A stretch of 64,000 bases of DNA. Origin: Tabrizicola_A sp044377735. Lineage in GTDB: Bacteria > Pseudomonadota > Alphaproteobacteria > Rhodobacterales > Rhodobacteraceae. Positions 15,981-24,414 of the stretch are shown here, piece by piece. The stretch's first letter is position 1, and every line of letters starts with the position of its first letter. The stretch is taken from assembly GCA_044377735.1 (NCBI GenBank), contig JBILYK010000006.1:17625-81624 (forward strand), written 5' to 3'. The translations under genes and the position numbers were made by a program. The notes under the pieces are model-generated. The model was not told the origin of the DNA and made no database searches. It saw only the letters and a list, made by a program, of their open reading frames with translations.

Positions 15981-16016
15981 ATGTAACGGGTGATGTGACG
16001 TGTAATGTGACGGGCC
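15981..16016. repeat. Three in-phase 12-bp tandem repeats
   Basis: The units are ATGTAACGGGTG (15981), ATGTGACGTGTA (15993) and ATGTGACGGGCC (16005), consensus ATGTRACGKG. They lie in the 153-base divergent gap between the MFS and DNA glycosylase genes, 35 bases before the glycosylase start, where operator arrays are common. No regulator gene is adjacent. Confidence 0.55.
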
Positions 16017-16050
16017 TTGCCTTTTCGCCCCACCTCGCCATGCTTTGCCC

Positions 16051-16680
16051 ATGGTAGGACGGATCATCACAACACTCGATTGCGTGGCCGAAGGGGCCGA
16101 CTGGCTGGCCCGCGCCGAGCCGCGCTTTGCCCATGCGCTGACGCTTGTCGGCCCTTTGCCCCTTCGCCGTCAGCCGGATGGCTTTGCTGCGCTTTTGGAT
16201 GCGATTGTTGGCCAGCAGGTTTCGGTCGCCTCGGCCGATGCGATCTGGCGGCGGATGGAGGCGGCTGGCTTGACCGACCGCGCCGCGCTGGCGGTTGCCT
16301 CGGATGAGGCCTGCCGCGCGGTTGGCCTGTCGCGCCAAAAGGCGCGCTATGGTCGGGCGCTGGCGGAATCGGCCATCGATTTTGACGCGCTGCGCGGTTT
16401 GCCCGACGCGCAGGTCATGCATGTGCTGACCGAAGTTCCCGGCATCGGCACCTGGACGGCCGAGATCTACGCCATGTTTGCGCTTGGCCGGGCCGATGTC
16501 TTTGCCCCCGGTGATCTTGCGTTGCAAGAGGCGGCGCGGGTGCTCTTTGATCTGCCAGACCGCCCGAAAGAGCGCGCCCTGCGCGCCATGGCCGAGGCGT
16601 GGAGCCCGTGGCGATCGGTTGCGGCGACGCTGCTTTGGGCCTACTACCGGGTCGCGAAATCACGGGAAGGCATCAGATGA
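16051..16680 (+). CDS. DNA-3-methyladenine glycosylase II (AlkA-like, HhH-GPD)
   Basis: The 209-residue enzyme removes alkylated bases to start base excision repair. It has the HhH-GPD superfamily core: LLDAIVGQQVSVASA (about residues 47-61), the hairpin LTEVPGIGTWTAEIYAMFALGRADVF (about 130), then the catalytic Asp in PGDLALQEA. The start is ATG 16051 (MVGRIITT), with TTG 16045 possible. It overlaps the esterase gene by four bases, so the two are coupled. Divergent from the MFS gene across the 12-bp repeats. Confidence 0.88.
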   Translation: MVGRIITTLDCVAEGADWLARAEPRFAHALTLVGPLPLRRQPDGFAALLDAIVGQQVSVASADAIWRRMEAAGLTDRAALAVASDEACRAVGLSRQKARYGRALAESAIDFDALRGLPDAQVMHVLTEVPGIGTWTAEIYAMFALGRADVFAPGDLALQEAARVLFDLPDRPKERALRAMAEAWSPWRSVAATLLWAYYRVAKSREGIR

Positions 16681-17339
16681 CGCGCGAGTTAAAGTTTGGG
16701 CGGGTGGCGGCCGCCAAGGGGCAGGCCACATCGCTGGTGGTGTTCTTGCATGGCTATGGTGCGGATGGGGCCGATCTATTGGGTTTGGCCGATCCTATTG
16801 CGCCGCATCTGCCGAACACGGTCTTTATGGCCGCCGATGCGCCAAGCCCCTGCGCGGGCAATCCCTTTGGCCGCCAATGGTTCCCGATCCCACGCTTTGA
16901 TGGGTCAACCGAGGTGGAGGCCGCGGTCGAGATGAACCGCGCCGCCGAGGATTTGAACGCCTTTCTCGATCAGCGTCTGGCCGAGGAAGGGCTGACGCCC
17001 GCCGCGCTTGCGCTGATCGGGTTTTCCCAAGGTGCGATGATGAGCCTGCATGTCGCCCCCCGCCGTGATCAGCCAATGGCCGGGGTTGTGGCGATTTCGG
17101 GAAAGCTGATGCTGCCGCAGCATTTGGCCGAAGAGGCCAAGGTCAAACCGCCGGTGATGCTGATTCATGGCGACCGCGATGATGTGGTGCCGTTTCAGGA
17201 AATGCAGGCGGCAGGCAATGCGCTGGTGACGGCGGGTTTCCCAACCTTTGGCCATGTCATGCAAGGCACCGGGCATGGCATTGCGCCAGATGGGCTGGGG
17301 GTGGCGATGCAGTTTTTGAAGGAACGGCTTCCCGGCTAA
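16677..17339 (+). CDS. Carboxylesterase/phospholipase (serine hydrolase, YpfH-like)
   Basis: The 220-residue cytosolic alpha/beta hydrolase matches the phospholipase/carboxylesterase family. It has VVFLHGYGADGAD (about residue 21), the nucleophile in LIGFSQGAMMS (Ser about 118), the acid in HGDRDDVVP, and the His in GTGHGIAP. The ATG overlaps the glycosylase stop, although the functions look unrelated. The ORF could be extended to 16599, but that part lies within the upstream gene. It converges on glk with the two stops only four bases apart. Confidence 0.88.
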   Translation: MTRELKFGRVAAAKGQATSLVVFLHGYGADGADLLGLADPIAPHLPNTVFMAADAPSPCAGNPFGRQWFPIPRFDGSTEVEAAVEMNRAAEDLNAFLDQRLAEEGLTPAALALIGFSQGAMMSLHVAPRRDQPMAGVVAISGKLMLPQHLAEEAKVKPPVMLIHGDRDDVVPFQEMQAAGNALVTAGFPTFGHVMQGTGHGIAPDGLGVAMQFLKERLPG

Positions 17340-17343
17340 GGGC

Positions 17344-18327
17344 TTAGCCCTTGCCACCGCCCGCCAGATAGGCCGCGCATCCGGTGAGTGCGGCGTAGTC
17401 GTCCTCAACGATGGTGACCGCAAAATTGCCCATGAACTCGGCAAAACGCCCCTTGTCGCGGAAGTGACGGCTGAGTTCCATCTGATCGAAATAGGGCTGC
17501 ATGGCGCGGGCCATGCCTCCGATCAGATAAATGCCGCCAAAGGGCAGGTGGATGAGAGCAAGGTTGCCCAATTCTTGACCGAGCAGGTGAATATACAACC
17601 GCACAGCCTCTGCCGCCAAGGCCTCACCCGCCGCCATGTCAGCCATAATCTCGGCGCCACGCTTGGTTGACCCAATTCCAGCCTCATGGGCGACAAAGGC
17701 ATAGACCCGCTCCAGCCCCCGGCCTGCCAGCACATCTTCTACCCCGGCGAAGCCATGGGCATGGGGGCCGACATGGGCCACGAACTGTGCCAGACGTTGG
17801 TCTTCCTCGGTCCGCACAGGCATCGAGATATGGCCGCATTCGCTGGCGGCCACCACACGGCCCCATGGGGTTTCATGCACGGGGGCTGCGTTCATACCAG
17901 TGCCAAGGCCCACCACCAGCATGGCCGCGCCGGGTTTGGAAGGGCCTTCGATCACCGGTCGCAAATGCCGGGGGTCGATGCGGCCTAAGGCATGACCCTG
18001 CGCCTGAAGATCGTTCAGAATGGCGCAACGCGTGGTGCCTGTCGCTGCCGTCAGCCCAGGCCCGGCGATTGTCCAATCCAGATTGGTCATGCTGGCCACG
18101 CCATCGCGCACCGGCCCTGCAGCGGCCACGCAAACGCCCGAAGCAGATGCGGTTGCCGTCTCTTCCAGATAGCGTTGCAGCACCGATTCCAGATCGGCAA
18201 ACTCGGCATTGGCATAGCGGCGGATGCTGTCTTGGCGCACCGAAACGCCATCGGCCAAGGCCACACGGGTGTTGGTGCCGCCGATATCTGCAACCAAGGC
18301 CGGGGTGGTTGACGAAAGCTGGGTCAT
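17344..18327 (-). CDS. glk: Glucokinase (Glk family)
   Basis: The 327-residue protein phosphorylates glucose with ATP in the cytosol. It has the ASKHA phosphate motif LVADIGGTNTRVAL (about residues 12-25), NLDWTIAG, the catalytic Asp in AILNDLQAQGHAL (about 103-115), GLGTGMNAAPV and the late IYLIGGMARA. It lacks the CxCGxxGC zinc motif of ROK kinases, so it is the classical bacterial Glk type. Downstream a 6-bp inverted repeat (17338-17352) spans both convergent stops but has no T-run. Confidence 0.93.
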   Translation of the reverse strand: MTQLSSTTPALVADIGGTNTRVALADGVSVRQDSIRRYANAEFADLESVLQRYLEETATASASGVCVAAAGPVRDGVASMTNLDWTIAGPGLTAATGTTRCAILNDLQAQGHALGRIDPRHLRPVIEGPSKPGAAMLVVGLGTGMNAAPVHETPWGRVVAASECGHISMPVRTEEDQRLAQFVAHVGPHAHGFAGVEDVLAGRGLERVYAFVAHEAGIGSTKRGAEIMADMAAGEALAAEAVRLYIHLLGQELGNLALIHLPFGGIYLIGGMARAMQPYFDQMELSRHFRDKGRFAEFMGNFAVTIVEDDYAALTGCAAYLAGGGKG

Positions 18328-18379
18328 GGACAGATACCTGAAGGCAGAACGCTGTGGGTTCTAACCCCTTTGCGGGGAA

Positions 18380-19306
18380 TCACAAGCTGGAAGGCAGCCT
18401 GGAAAGACGGTCTGGAAAAGCCGGTGGCGCAATCAGCCCTGGCAAAAGCCGGGCCAGCACCTGGGCACCGGGCGTGTCGTCGGTTGCACAATACCGCGCC
18501 AGCACAATCGCCTCGGCCCCGGCATCGGTTACCGGGCGCGTCACCAGCGCGCGGCCATCTTGCGACAGGCGTGCAGCGGGGTTGGTATAAGACAGCCCCA
18601 CCCCCAGCCCATTGGCCGCAAGGCTGCGCATCAGATCAAGGCTGGCTGCACGATGGGCGATGCGCGGCACCAACCCCGCGCGGGCAAACAGCGCCCGCAT
18701 ATGGCTGATCGACAGGCCCTGATCGGTCAGGATCAAGGGTTGATCGGCCAGATCATTCAGCGTCAATGCTGCGTTTGCCGCCAGCGGGTGGCTTGCTGCC
18801 AACACCGCATGGGGCGGAATATGTCCCAAGCTTTGACGTGTGATGTCATCCTCCAGCCCCAAATCCCATGTCAGCGCCAGATCGGCCTTGCCTTGGCGCA
18901 GCGCGGCGGCCAGATCTTCGAACTCCATCAGGCTGGGGATCAGGTGCAATCCCGGCGCTTGCCTGCCCACCGCCGCCAAAAGCGGGCCAAGGCAAGAGGC
19001 CGCCAGATCCTTGAACACCGCCAATCGCAAGGTCTGCCCCGCCAGCCGCGTCGGATCGGCCAAGGTCGACAGCACCGCGACCGCCTCTTCGGCCTTGGTC
19101 AGCCAGTGCTGCCCAAAGCTCGTCGGCATCAGCCGACCGCCGGGACGGCGCAGGAACAAGGGCTGGCCCAGATGCGCCTCAAGCTGCGCTAGCGCAACTG
19201 ACAGCGCGGGCTGGCTGACATGCAGCGCGGCTGCCGCCGCACTCATCCCGCCATGGACGCCCACGGCCACGGCATATTCGATCTGGCGCAGGGTCAGCGA
19301 TAACAT
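18380..19306 (-). CDS. LysR-family transcriptional regulator
   Basis: The 308-residue protein has an N-terminal winged helix (LTLRQIEYAVAV through HVSQPALSVALAQLEAHLGQPLFLR, about residues 4-53) and a LysR substrate-binding domain (about 90-295). This is the classic OxyR/CysB layout. It is divergent from a phytanoyl-CoA dioxygenase-family gene with an 88-base gap holding a LysR-type inverted repeat, so it probably controls that gene and itself. The effector is unknown. Confidence 0.93.
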   Translation of the reverse strand: MLSLTLRQIEYAVAVGVHGGMSAAAAALHVSQPALSVALAQLEAHLGQPLFLRRPGGRLMPTSFGQHWLTKAEEAVAVLSTLADPTRLAGQTLRLAVFKDLAASCLGPLLAAVGRQAPGLHLIPSLMEFEDLAAALRQGKADLALTWDLGLEDDITRQSLGHIPPHAVLAASHPLAANAALTLNDLADQPLILTDQGLSISHMRALFARAGLVPRIAHRAASLDLMRSLAANGLGVGLSYTNPAARLSQDGRALVTRPVTDAGAEAIVLARYCATDDTPGAQVLARLLPGLIAPPAFPDRLSRLPSSL

Positions 19307-19312
19307 CAGGTT

Positions 19313-19333
19313 ATACCTGTCATTAAAGGGTAT
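19313..19333. promoter_or_regulatory. LysR-type operator, ATACC-N11-GGTAT
   Basis: ATACC (19313-19317) and GGTAT (19329-19333) form a perfect interrupted palindrome with an 11-base spacer. This matches the T-N11-A class of LysR binding sites. It begins seven bases upstream of the LysR start and lies about 60 bases upstream of the dioxygenase start, a position suitable for autorepression and divergent activation. Confidence 0.65.
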
Positions 19334-19394
19334 GATTTGTGCAAATGGTAAGACCGCGCCATAGCTTTGGCAACTGCATCAAGGAGGGCAAGGC

Positions 19395-20183
19395 ATGACA
19401 ACCATCGTCACCGATCAAATGATCGAGGACTTCCAGCGCGACGGGGCCGTTCTGGTCAAGGGGCTTTGGAAAGATTGGGTCGAACCTTTGCGCGCCGGGA
19501 TTGAGCGCAACATGACCGAACCGGGACCCTATGGCGCGGAAAACCTCAAACCCGGTGAGGGGGGGCGGTTCTTCGACGACTATTGCAACTGGACCCGCAT
19601 CCCCGAGTTCGAGAAGGTGATCAAGGGCTCGGACGTGGCGCAGGTGGCGGCCAAGCTGATGGGATCACAGCGCGTGCAGATGTTCCACGACCATGTGCTG
19701 GTCAAGGAACCCGGCACGTCAAAGCCCACACCTTGGCATCAGGACGGCCCCTATTACTTTGTCCAAGGCCGCCAGACCGTGTCCTTCTGGTCGCCGATGG
19801 ATCCGGTGAAAGAGGCCTCTTTGCGCTGTGTCGCGGGCAGCCACCGTTGGGAGAAAGAGGTTTTGCCGACGCGTTGGCTGGCAGAGACCAGTTTCTACCC
19901 CGACAGTGACCGCTATATGCCCGTGCCGGACCCCGACGCCGAAGGCATGCGCGTGCTGGAATGGCACATGGAGCCGGGCGACGCCGTGGCCTTTGATTAT
20001 CGAACGCTGCACGGCGCGCGTGGAAACACCACCGCCTCTCGTCGGCGGGCGTTTTCGTTGCGGCTTTTGGGTGATGATGCGCGCTATGTCACCCAGCCCG
20101 GGCGCACATCGCCGCCCTTTCCGGGGCATGACATGGTTGAAGGCCAAGTGTTGCGGCAGGACTGGTTCCCCTTCCTGATCTAA
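19395..20183 (+). CDS. Phytanoyl-CoA dioxygenase-family (PhyH) Fe(II)/2-oxoglutarate oxygenase
   Basis: The 262-residue protein fits the PhyH family of non-haem iron oxygenases. The metal-binding HxD is in TPWHQDGPYY (about residues 112-121), the distal His is in FDYRTLHGARGN (about 202), and the 2-oxoglutarate Arg lies soon after in the ASRRRAFSLRL stretch. A ribosome site AAGGAGGGCAAGGC precedes the ATG. The substrate is not evident. Its only functional clue is the divergent LysR regulator. Confidence 0.88.
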   Translation: MTTIVTDQMIEDFQRDGAVLVKGLWKDWVEPLRAGIERNMTEPGPYGAENLKPGEGGRFFDDYCNWTRIPEFEKVIKGSDVAQVAAKLMGSQRVQMFHDHVLVKEPGTSKPTPWHQDGPYYFVQGRQTVSFWSPMDPVKEASLRCVAGSHRWEKEVLPTRWLAETSFYPDSDRYMPVPDPDAEGMRVLEWHMEPGDAVAFDYRTLHGARGNTTASRRRAFSLRLLGDDARYVTQPGRTSPPFPGHDMVEGQVLRQDWFPFLI

Positions 20184-20274
20184 CGCCCCGACAAAACCCT
20201 GGCCTGCTTGCGGCAGCGCAGCGGGTTGCCTCTTGAATGCTTTGGGCAGATGCTGCGACCAAAGGAGCATAGCT

Positions 20275-21285
20275 ATGACCGAGCCCGCCATCGAGCACCG
20301 CCCGCGCACCTACCCCGCGCCCCAGTTTCCGCCGCGAAAGCCAAAACTCTTTGCCCGCACGCCTCCAGCGATCTTCCCCTCGATCTTGGGGCTCTTGGGT
20401 TTGGGTCTGGCCGCGCGCAGGGGTGCCGAGGTGCTGGGCCTTGACCAAAGCCCGCTTGGCGGGCTGGTCGAGACGGCCCTTGGCGGGCTGATGATCCTGT
20501 GGCTCTTTGCCATCAGCGCGCTTTTCGGCAAGATCCTGCGCCGGGCTGGCGTTCTGATCGAGGATTTGCGCGTGCTGCCGGGTCGGGCGGGGGTTTCAGC
20601 GGCGACCATGTCCGGCATGGCGGCGGCGGTGCTGGTGCCCTATGCGCCGGGTCTGGCTTTGGGGTTGGTGATCGTGGCCTTGGTCGCGCACGGCCTGATG
20701 GCGGCGATCCTGATTGCCACGCTGGCACGCATGGCACCCGAGGCGCGCAGCGTCAGCCCGGTGTTCCATCTGGCCTTTGTCGCCTTCATCGTAGGGGCCT
20801 TGCCCTTGGCCCAACTGGGCGAGATTGCCGCCGCGACGGCAATCTTCTGGGCGACACTCTCGGTTGCATCAGTGATCTGGGTGATCTCGCTGTGGCAACT
20901 GACGCGCACAAGCCCGCCCGCACCCCTGCGCCCGCTTTTGGCCATTCACTTTGCCCCAGCGGCGTTTTTGTCGCTGGTTGCCGGTCAAATCGGACTGCCA
21001 ACCCTCGCGCTTGGCTTTGCTGCCTTTGGTATGGTGATCTTTCTCGCGCTGCTGGCGGCATTGCGCTGGATCACGGTGGCGGGGTTTTCACCGCTTTGGG
21101 GCGCGTTCACCTTTCCCTTGACGGCGCTGGCCAGCGCGCTTTTGACGCTTGGCGGCACATGGGTGTGGCCGGGCCTTTTCCTCTTGATGCTGGCGCTTGG
21201 AATCGTGCCGGCAATCGCGTGGAACGTGCTGAAACTCTGGCCCGGCAACCGCCTTGCCACCAAAACCAACGCGGCCGAGGCTTAA
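20275..21285 (+). CDS. TDT/TehA-family membrane transporter
   Basis: The 336-residue protein has about ten hydrophobic segments and a Pro-rich N-terminus with FARTPPAIFPSILGLLGLGL. That resembles the tellurite-resistance/dicarboxylate transporter (TDT, SLAC1-like) family, including tellurium resistance TehA. ATG 20275 has AAAGGAG eight bases upstream; the frame opens earlier at 20233. The substrate (anion, dicarboxylate or tellurite-linked) cannot be set. It follows the dioxygenase gene by 91 bases. Confidence 0.75.
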   Translation: MTEPAIEHRPRTYPAPQFPPRKPKLFARTPPAIFPSILGLLGLGLAARRGAEVLGLDQSPLGGLVETALGGLMILWLFAISALFGKILRRAGVLIEDLRVLPGRAGVSAATMSGMAAAVLVPYAPGLALGLVIVALVAHGLMAAILIATLARMAPEARSVSPVFHLAFVAFIVGALPLAQLGEIAAATAIFWATLSVASVIWVISLWQLTRTSPPAPLRPLLAIHFAPAAFLSLVAGQIGLPTLALGFAAFGMVIFLALLAALRWITVAGFSPLWGAFTFPLTALASALLTLGGTWVWPGLFLLMLALGIVPAIAWNVLKLWPGNRLATKTNAAEA

Positions 21286-21299
21286 GGCCCGGCCTCGGC

Positions 21300-21332
21300 T
21301 TTCATCTTGGTGCAAATACTCCCGCCGGAGGC
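21300..21332. other. Extragenic element resembling a repeat seen in Rhodobacteraceae
   Basis: The stretch holds CATCTTGGTGCAAATACTCC followed by a small CTCC-CGCC-GGAG stem. It lies in the 88-base gap between the convergent TDT and amidotransferase genes. I recall closely similar strings between genes in other Rhodobacteraceae, but I cannot check this; only one copy occurs in the window. Confidence 0.35.
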
Positions 21333-21373
21333 ATCCGACATCTGCTCCAAACGGGCCGCCTCACAGCTGGCGT

Positions 21374-22069
21374 TCAGATCAGCCCGACCCAAGCCCGTGC
21401 AATGGCCAACCCATGCGCATCCGCCGCCGCCCCGTGACGCGCGGCATGCGTGGCAAAGTCACCAACCCAGCCGGGCCGGTTTGCCTCAAAGGCCTCGGCA
21501 AACTCGCGCGCCCAGTCGGCCGCCACTGCGCGATTGGCCTCAAAGTGAAACTGCATGGCATAGCCCGCACGCCCATAGCGAAAGCATTGTGCCAGGGCTT
21601 TGGGCGAATGCGCCAGATGCTTGGTGCCATCGGGCAGGGTGAAGGTGTCGGAATGCCATTGCATGATGGCAAAGCGTTCGGGCAGATGTGACAGCACCGG
21701 ATCGGCGCGCGCCTCATCGGTCAACGCCACTTCGCACCAGCCATATTCGCCCGCCGTGCCAATGTGGTTGTCAGCCCCCAAACCCCGGGCAAAGACCTGA
21801 CTTCCAAGGCAAATGCCCAAGGTGGCGATGCCCATATCGGCGCTTTGCTTCATCAGCCGGGCCAGCCGTGGGAGGTAAGGGTGGGTGGCGTCGGCGCGTG
21901 CATTCTGCTCGCCACCGAACACCACCAGCGCGTCATAGGCCCCCAGCTCGGGCAGCGCCCCGTCGCGCCAGGGCTTCCACAGATCAATCCGCGCGGCGGC
22001 CTCATGCAGGGCCACGCCGACCTGTCCATGGTGGGTGACGGCGGTGTTTTCGATGATGGCCACGCGCAT
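21374..22069 (-). CDS. Class I glutamine amidotransferase-like protein (GMP synthase GATase fold)
   Basis: The 231-residue single-domain protein has the class I GATase triad: Cys in TLGICLGSQVFA (about residue 85), His in AMQFHFEA (about 176), with the Glu two residues later. Free-standing members include gamma-glutamyl hydrolases and GuaA-like domains. No synthetase partner is fused or adjacent, although guaB is the next gene, divergently. ATG 22069 (MRVAIIENT) lies six bases from AAGGAG; the ATG at 22075 is too close to it. Confidence 0.85.
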   Translation of the reverse strand: MRVAIIENTAVTHHGQVGVALHEAAARIDLWKPWRDGALPELGAYDALVVFGGEQNARADATHPYLPRLARLMKQSADMGIATLGICLGSQVFARGLGADNHIGTAGEYGWCEVALTDEARADPVLSHLPERFAIMQWHSDTFTLPDGTKHLAHSPKALAQCFRYGRAGYAMQFHFEANRAVAADWAREFAEAFEANRPGWVGDFATHAARHGAAADAHGLAIARAWVGLI

Positions 22070-22201
22070 CGGCATCTCCTTGTCTCGTGGCCGCATCAAT
22101 GCACCCTCTGCAATCGGCTGCAAGGGGGCCAAAACGCTCTTGCGCTTTGGCCGATCCCGTGAAAAGGGGAGCCGTCAAACGAACACTCCCCAGCCCAACT
22201 C

Positions 22202-23662
22202 ATGGAGGCCCCCTTGGAGATTCGCGAGGCACTGACCTTTGATGACGTGCTCTTGGTGCCAGCGGCATCCAGCGTACTGCCGTCTGATGCTGAAACATCG
22301 ACCTTTGTCACCAAATCCATCCGCATGAACATCCCGCTGTTGTCCAGCGCGATGGACACCGTGACCGAGGGCCGCATGGCCATTGCCATGGCGCAGGCCG
22401 GTGGGATCGGGGTCATTCACCGCAATCTCGACCTTGAGGCGCAGGCGCGCGAGGTGCGGCGGGTCAAGCGCTTTGAATCCGGCGTTGTCTATGCGCCCAT
22501 CACCCTGACCCCCGATCAGACGTTGGCCGATGCCAAGGTGCTGATGGAGCGCTATCAGATCACGGGCTTTCCTGTGGTCGACAGTCAGGGCCGCGTGGTG
22601 GGCATTGTCACCAACCGCGACATGCGCTTTGCCACGGATGACAAGACGCCCGTTTCGGTGATGATGTCGGCCGACAACCTTGCGCTCTTGCGCGAACCGG
22701 TGGATCGGGACGCGGCGATCAGCCTGATGAAGGCGCGCCGGATTGAAAAGCTTTTGGTCACCGATGGTGCAGGTAAACTCACCGGGCTTTTGACGCTGAA
22801 AGATACCGAAAAATCAGTCCTGAACCCGCAAGCCTGCAAGGATGAGATGGGGCGGCTGCGTGTCGCGGCTGCCTCCACCGTGGGCGATGCCGGATTTGAA
22901 CGCAGCCAAGCCCTGATTGATGCCGGGGTCGATTTGGTGGTTATAGACACCGCGCATGGCCATTCCGAAGGCGTGGCCAAGGCAGTGGAACGGATCAAGA
23001 AGCTGTCAAACGCCGTGCAGGTGGTGGCAGGCAATGTTGCCACCGCCGAGGCGACACGGGCGCTGATCGGCGCGGGAGCGGATGCGGTGAAGGTGGGCAT
23101 TGGCCCGGGCAGTATCTGCACCACCCGCATTGTGGCGGGTGTCGGCGTGCCGCAATTGACGGCGATCATGGATGCGGTTCGCGCGGCGGGGGATATTCCG
23201 ATCATCGCGGATGGTGGCATCAAGTATTCCGGCGATTTCGCCAAGGCCATCGCCGCAGGCGCGTCTTGCGCCATGGTCGGCAGCGCGATTGCGGGCACTG
23301 AAGAAAGCCCGGGGGAGCTGATCCTGTATCAAGGCCGCAGCTTCAAGGCCTATCGCGGCATGGGCAGCCTTGGCGCGATGGCGCGCGGCTCAGCCGATCG
23401 GTATTTCCAGAAAGATGCCGCCAGCGATAAACTCGTGCCCGAAGGCATCGAGGGGCAGGTGCCCTATAAGGGCACCGTGGCCGCGGTGTTGCACCAGATG
23501 GTGGGCGGCCTGCGCGCCGCCATGGGCTATACCGGTAACCGCACGGTGGCTGAGATGCGGACAAATTGCACGTTTGTCCGGATTACCGGGGCCGGGCTGA
23601 AAGAAAGCCATGTCCATGATGTGCAGATCACGCGCGAAAGTCCGAACTATCGCATCGGCTGA
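22202..23662 (+). CDS. guaB: Inosine-5'-monophosphate dehydrogenase
   Basis: GuaB oxidises IMP to XMP with NAD+, the committed step to GMP. The 486-residue protein has the N-terminal EALTFDDVLLVP, a pair of CBS domains inserted at about residues 93-205, VVAGNVATAE (about 277), and the catalytic Cys in GPGSICTTRIVAGVG (about 304). GMGSLGAMA (about 384) and the C-terminal flap region YKGTVAAVLHQ follow. It is divergent from the amidotransferase gene. A GC-rich hairpin follows the stop. Confidence 0.97.
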   Translation: MEAPLEIREALTFDDVLLVPAASSVLPSDAETSTFVTKSIRMNIPLLSSAMDTVTEGRMAIAMAQAGGIGVIHRNLDLEAQAREVRRVKRFESGVVYAPITLTPDQTLADAKVLMERYQITGFPVVDSQGRVVGIVTNRDMRFATDDKTPVSVMMSADNLALLREPVDRDAAISLMKARRIEKLLVTDGAGKLTGLLTLKDTEKSVLNPQACKDEMGRLRVAAASTVGDAGFERSQALIDAGVDLVVIDTAHGHSEGVAKAVERIKKLSNAVQVVAGNVATAEATRALIGAGADAVKVGIGPGSICTTRIVAGVGVPQLTAIMDAVRAAGDIPIIADGGIKYSGDFAKAIAAGASCAMVGSAIAGTEESPGELILYQGRSFKAYRGMGSLGAMARGSADRYFQKDAASDKLVPEGIEGQVPYKGTVAAVLHQMVGGLRAAMGYTGNRTVAEMRTNCTFVRITGAGLKESHVHDVQITRESPNYRIG

Positions 23663-23675
23663 TAGGGGGGGCAGG

Positions 23676-23695
23676 GCGGCGCAGTCTCGCGCCGC
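23676..23695. terminator. GC hairpin between guaB and exoD
   Basis: GCGGCGC (23676-23682), loop AGTCTC, GCGCCGC (23689-23695) forms a 7-bp perfect stem in the 41-base gap between convergent genes. There is no T-run on either strand, so if it terminates it is a weak or factor-dependent site. Confidence 0.4.
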
Positions 23696-23703
23696 TCCGC
23701 CCG

Positions 23704-24339
23704 TCAGGGCGCGTAGCCAAAGGCGCCAAGGAACACAAAGACCGCCGCCTTGAACAAGGCCCAAAGCAGGGTGGAAAAAAGCACTGCCCCGCTGATCAGG
23801 GTGAGAAAACCGGCAATCACCCACAGACCGTCTTCTTCCATCATCCCAATCGAAAAGAAGATGATGCCCAAAGCCGGGATCATGTTGCCAAAGGGTATTG
23901 GCAGCACAACCGCAACGGCCAACAGCAGCATCATAACGCCGATCACCTGCGCCATCCGGCCCCGGGTCAGAGCACCAAGCCGCGGGTGCAAAAAGCGCTC
24001 GCTGCGCTCCAGCCAAGGCTTGGCCTGATCTATTACCGTCGCAAGCCCGGCGCGTGAGAAAGAACGGTTGGCGATGAACGCCGGCAGCCAAGGCCGCTGC
24101 CCCAATGTCATCTGCAAGGCCAGATAGACAAGCGGCATCCCGGTGATGGCCGAGGTGCCTGGAATCGCCGGCAGCACATTGGGCAGGGCAAACAACACCA
24201 ACAGCGTCGTATGCGCGCGGCCTTCCAGGCGGGTGATGATATCGCCAATGCTAACACGCTCATCTTGCCCTTCGGCAAGCCGGGGCAGAAGCTGGGAAAG
24301 TCGATCACCATCGGTTGCGCGTGTCATGCGCCATGACAT
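23704..24339 (-). CDS. exoD: ExoD-family membrane protein
   Basis: The 211-residue protein has about four hydrophobic helices in its C-terminal half and the ExoD signature around LLVLFALPNVLPAIPGTSAITGMPL (about residues 48-72). ExoD is required for normal exopolysaccharide and alkali tolerance in Sinorhizobium; the molecular activity is unclear. Alternative starts are ATG 24339 and ATG 24327, and neither has a strong ribosome site. It is convergent with guaB and divergent from the SDR gene. No polysaccharide gene is next to it. Confidence 0.85.
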   Translation of the reverse strand: MSWRMTRATDGDRLSQLLPRLAEGQDERVSIGDIITRLEGRAHTTLLVLFALPNVLPAIPGTSAITGMPLVYLALQMTLGQRPWLPAFIANRSFSRAGLATVIDQAKPWLERSERFLHPRLGALTRGRMAQVIGVMMLLLAVAVVLPIPFGNMIPALGIIFFSIGMMEEDGLWVIAGFLTLISGAVLFSTLLWALFKAAVFVFLGAFGYAP

Positions 24340-24414
24340 GGCGTGCCTGCGTCCGATTTACCAGAGGCTGCGTTGCGGCAATTGCACAAGCTGGCTATGG
24401 AGGAGGTGAAAAAC

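Noticed and set aside
15898..16527. Upstream extension of the MFS protein to 590 residues
   Set aside because: The extension is antisense to the glycosylase and covers the divergent promoter with its 12-bp repeats.
17338..17352. AAGGGC-TTA-GCCCTT hairpin over the esterase and glk stops as a terminator
   Set aside because: Only six base pairs and no T-run on either strand; may be chance given the stop codons it contains.
20499..21437. 312-codon forward ORF in the TDT transporter region
   Set aside because: It is the +1 shadow of a clear polytopic membrane protein.
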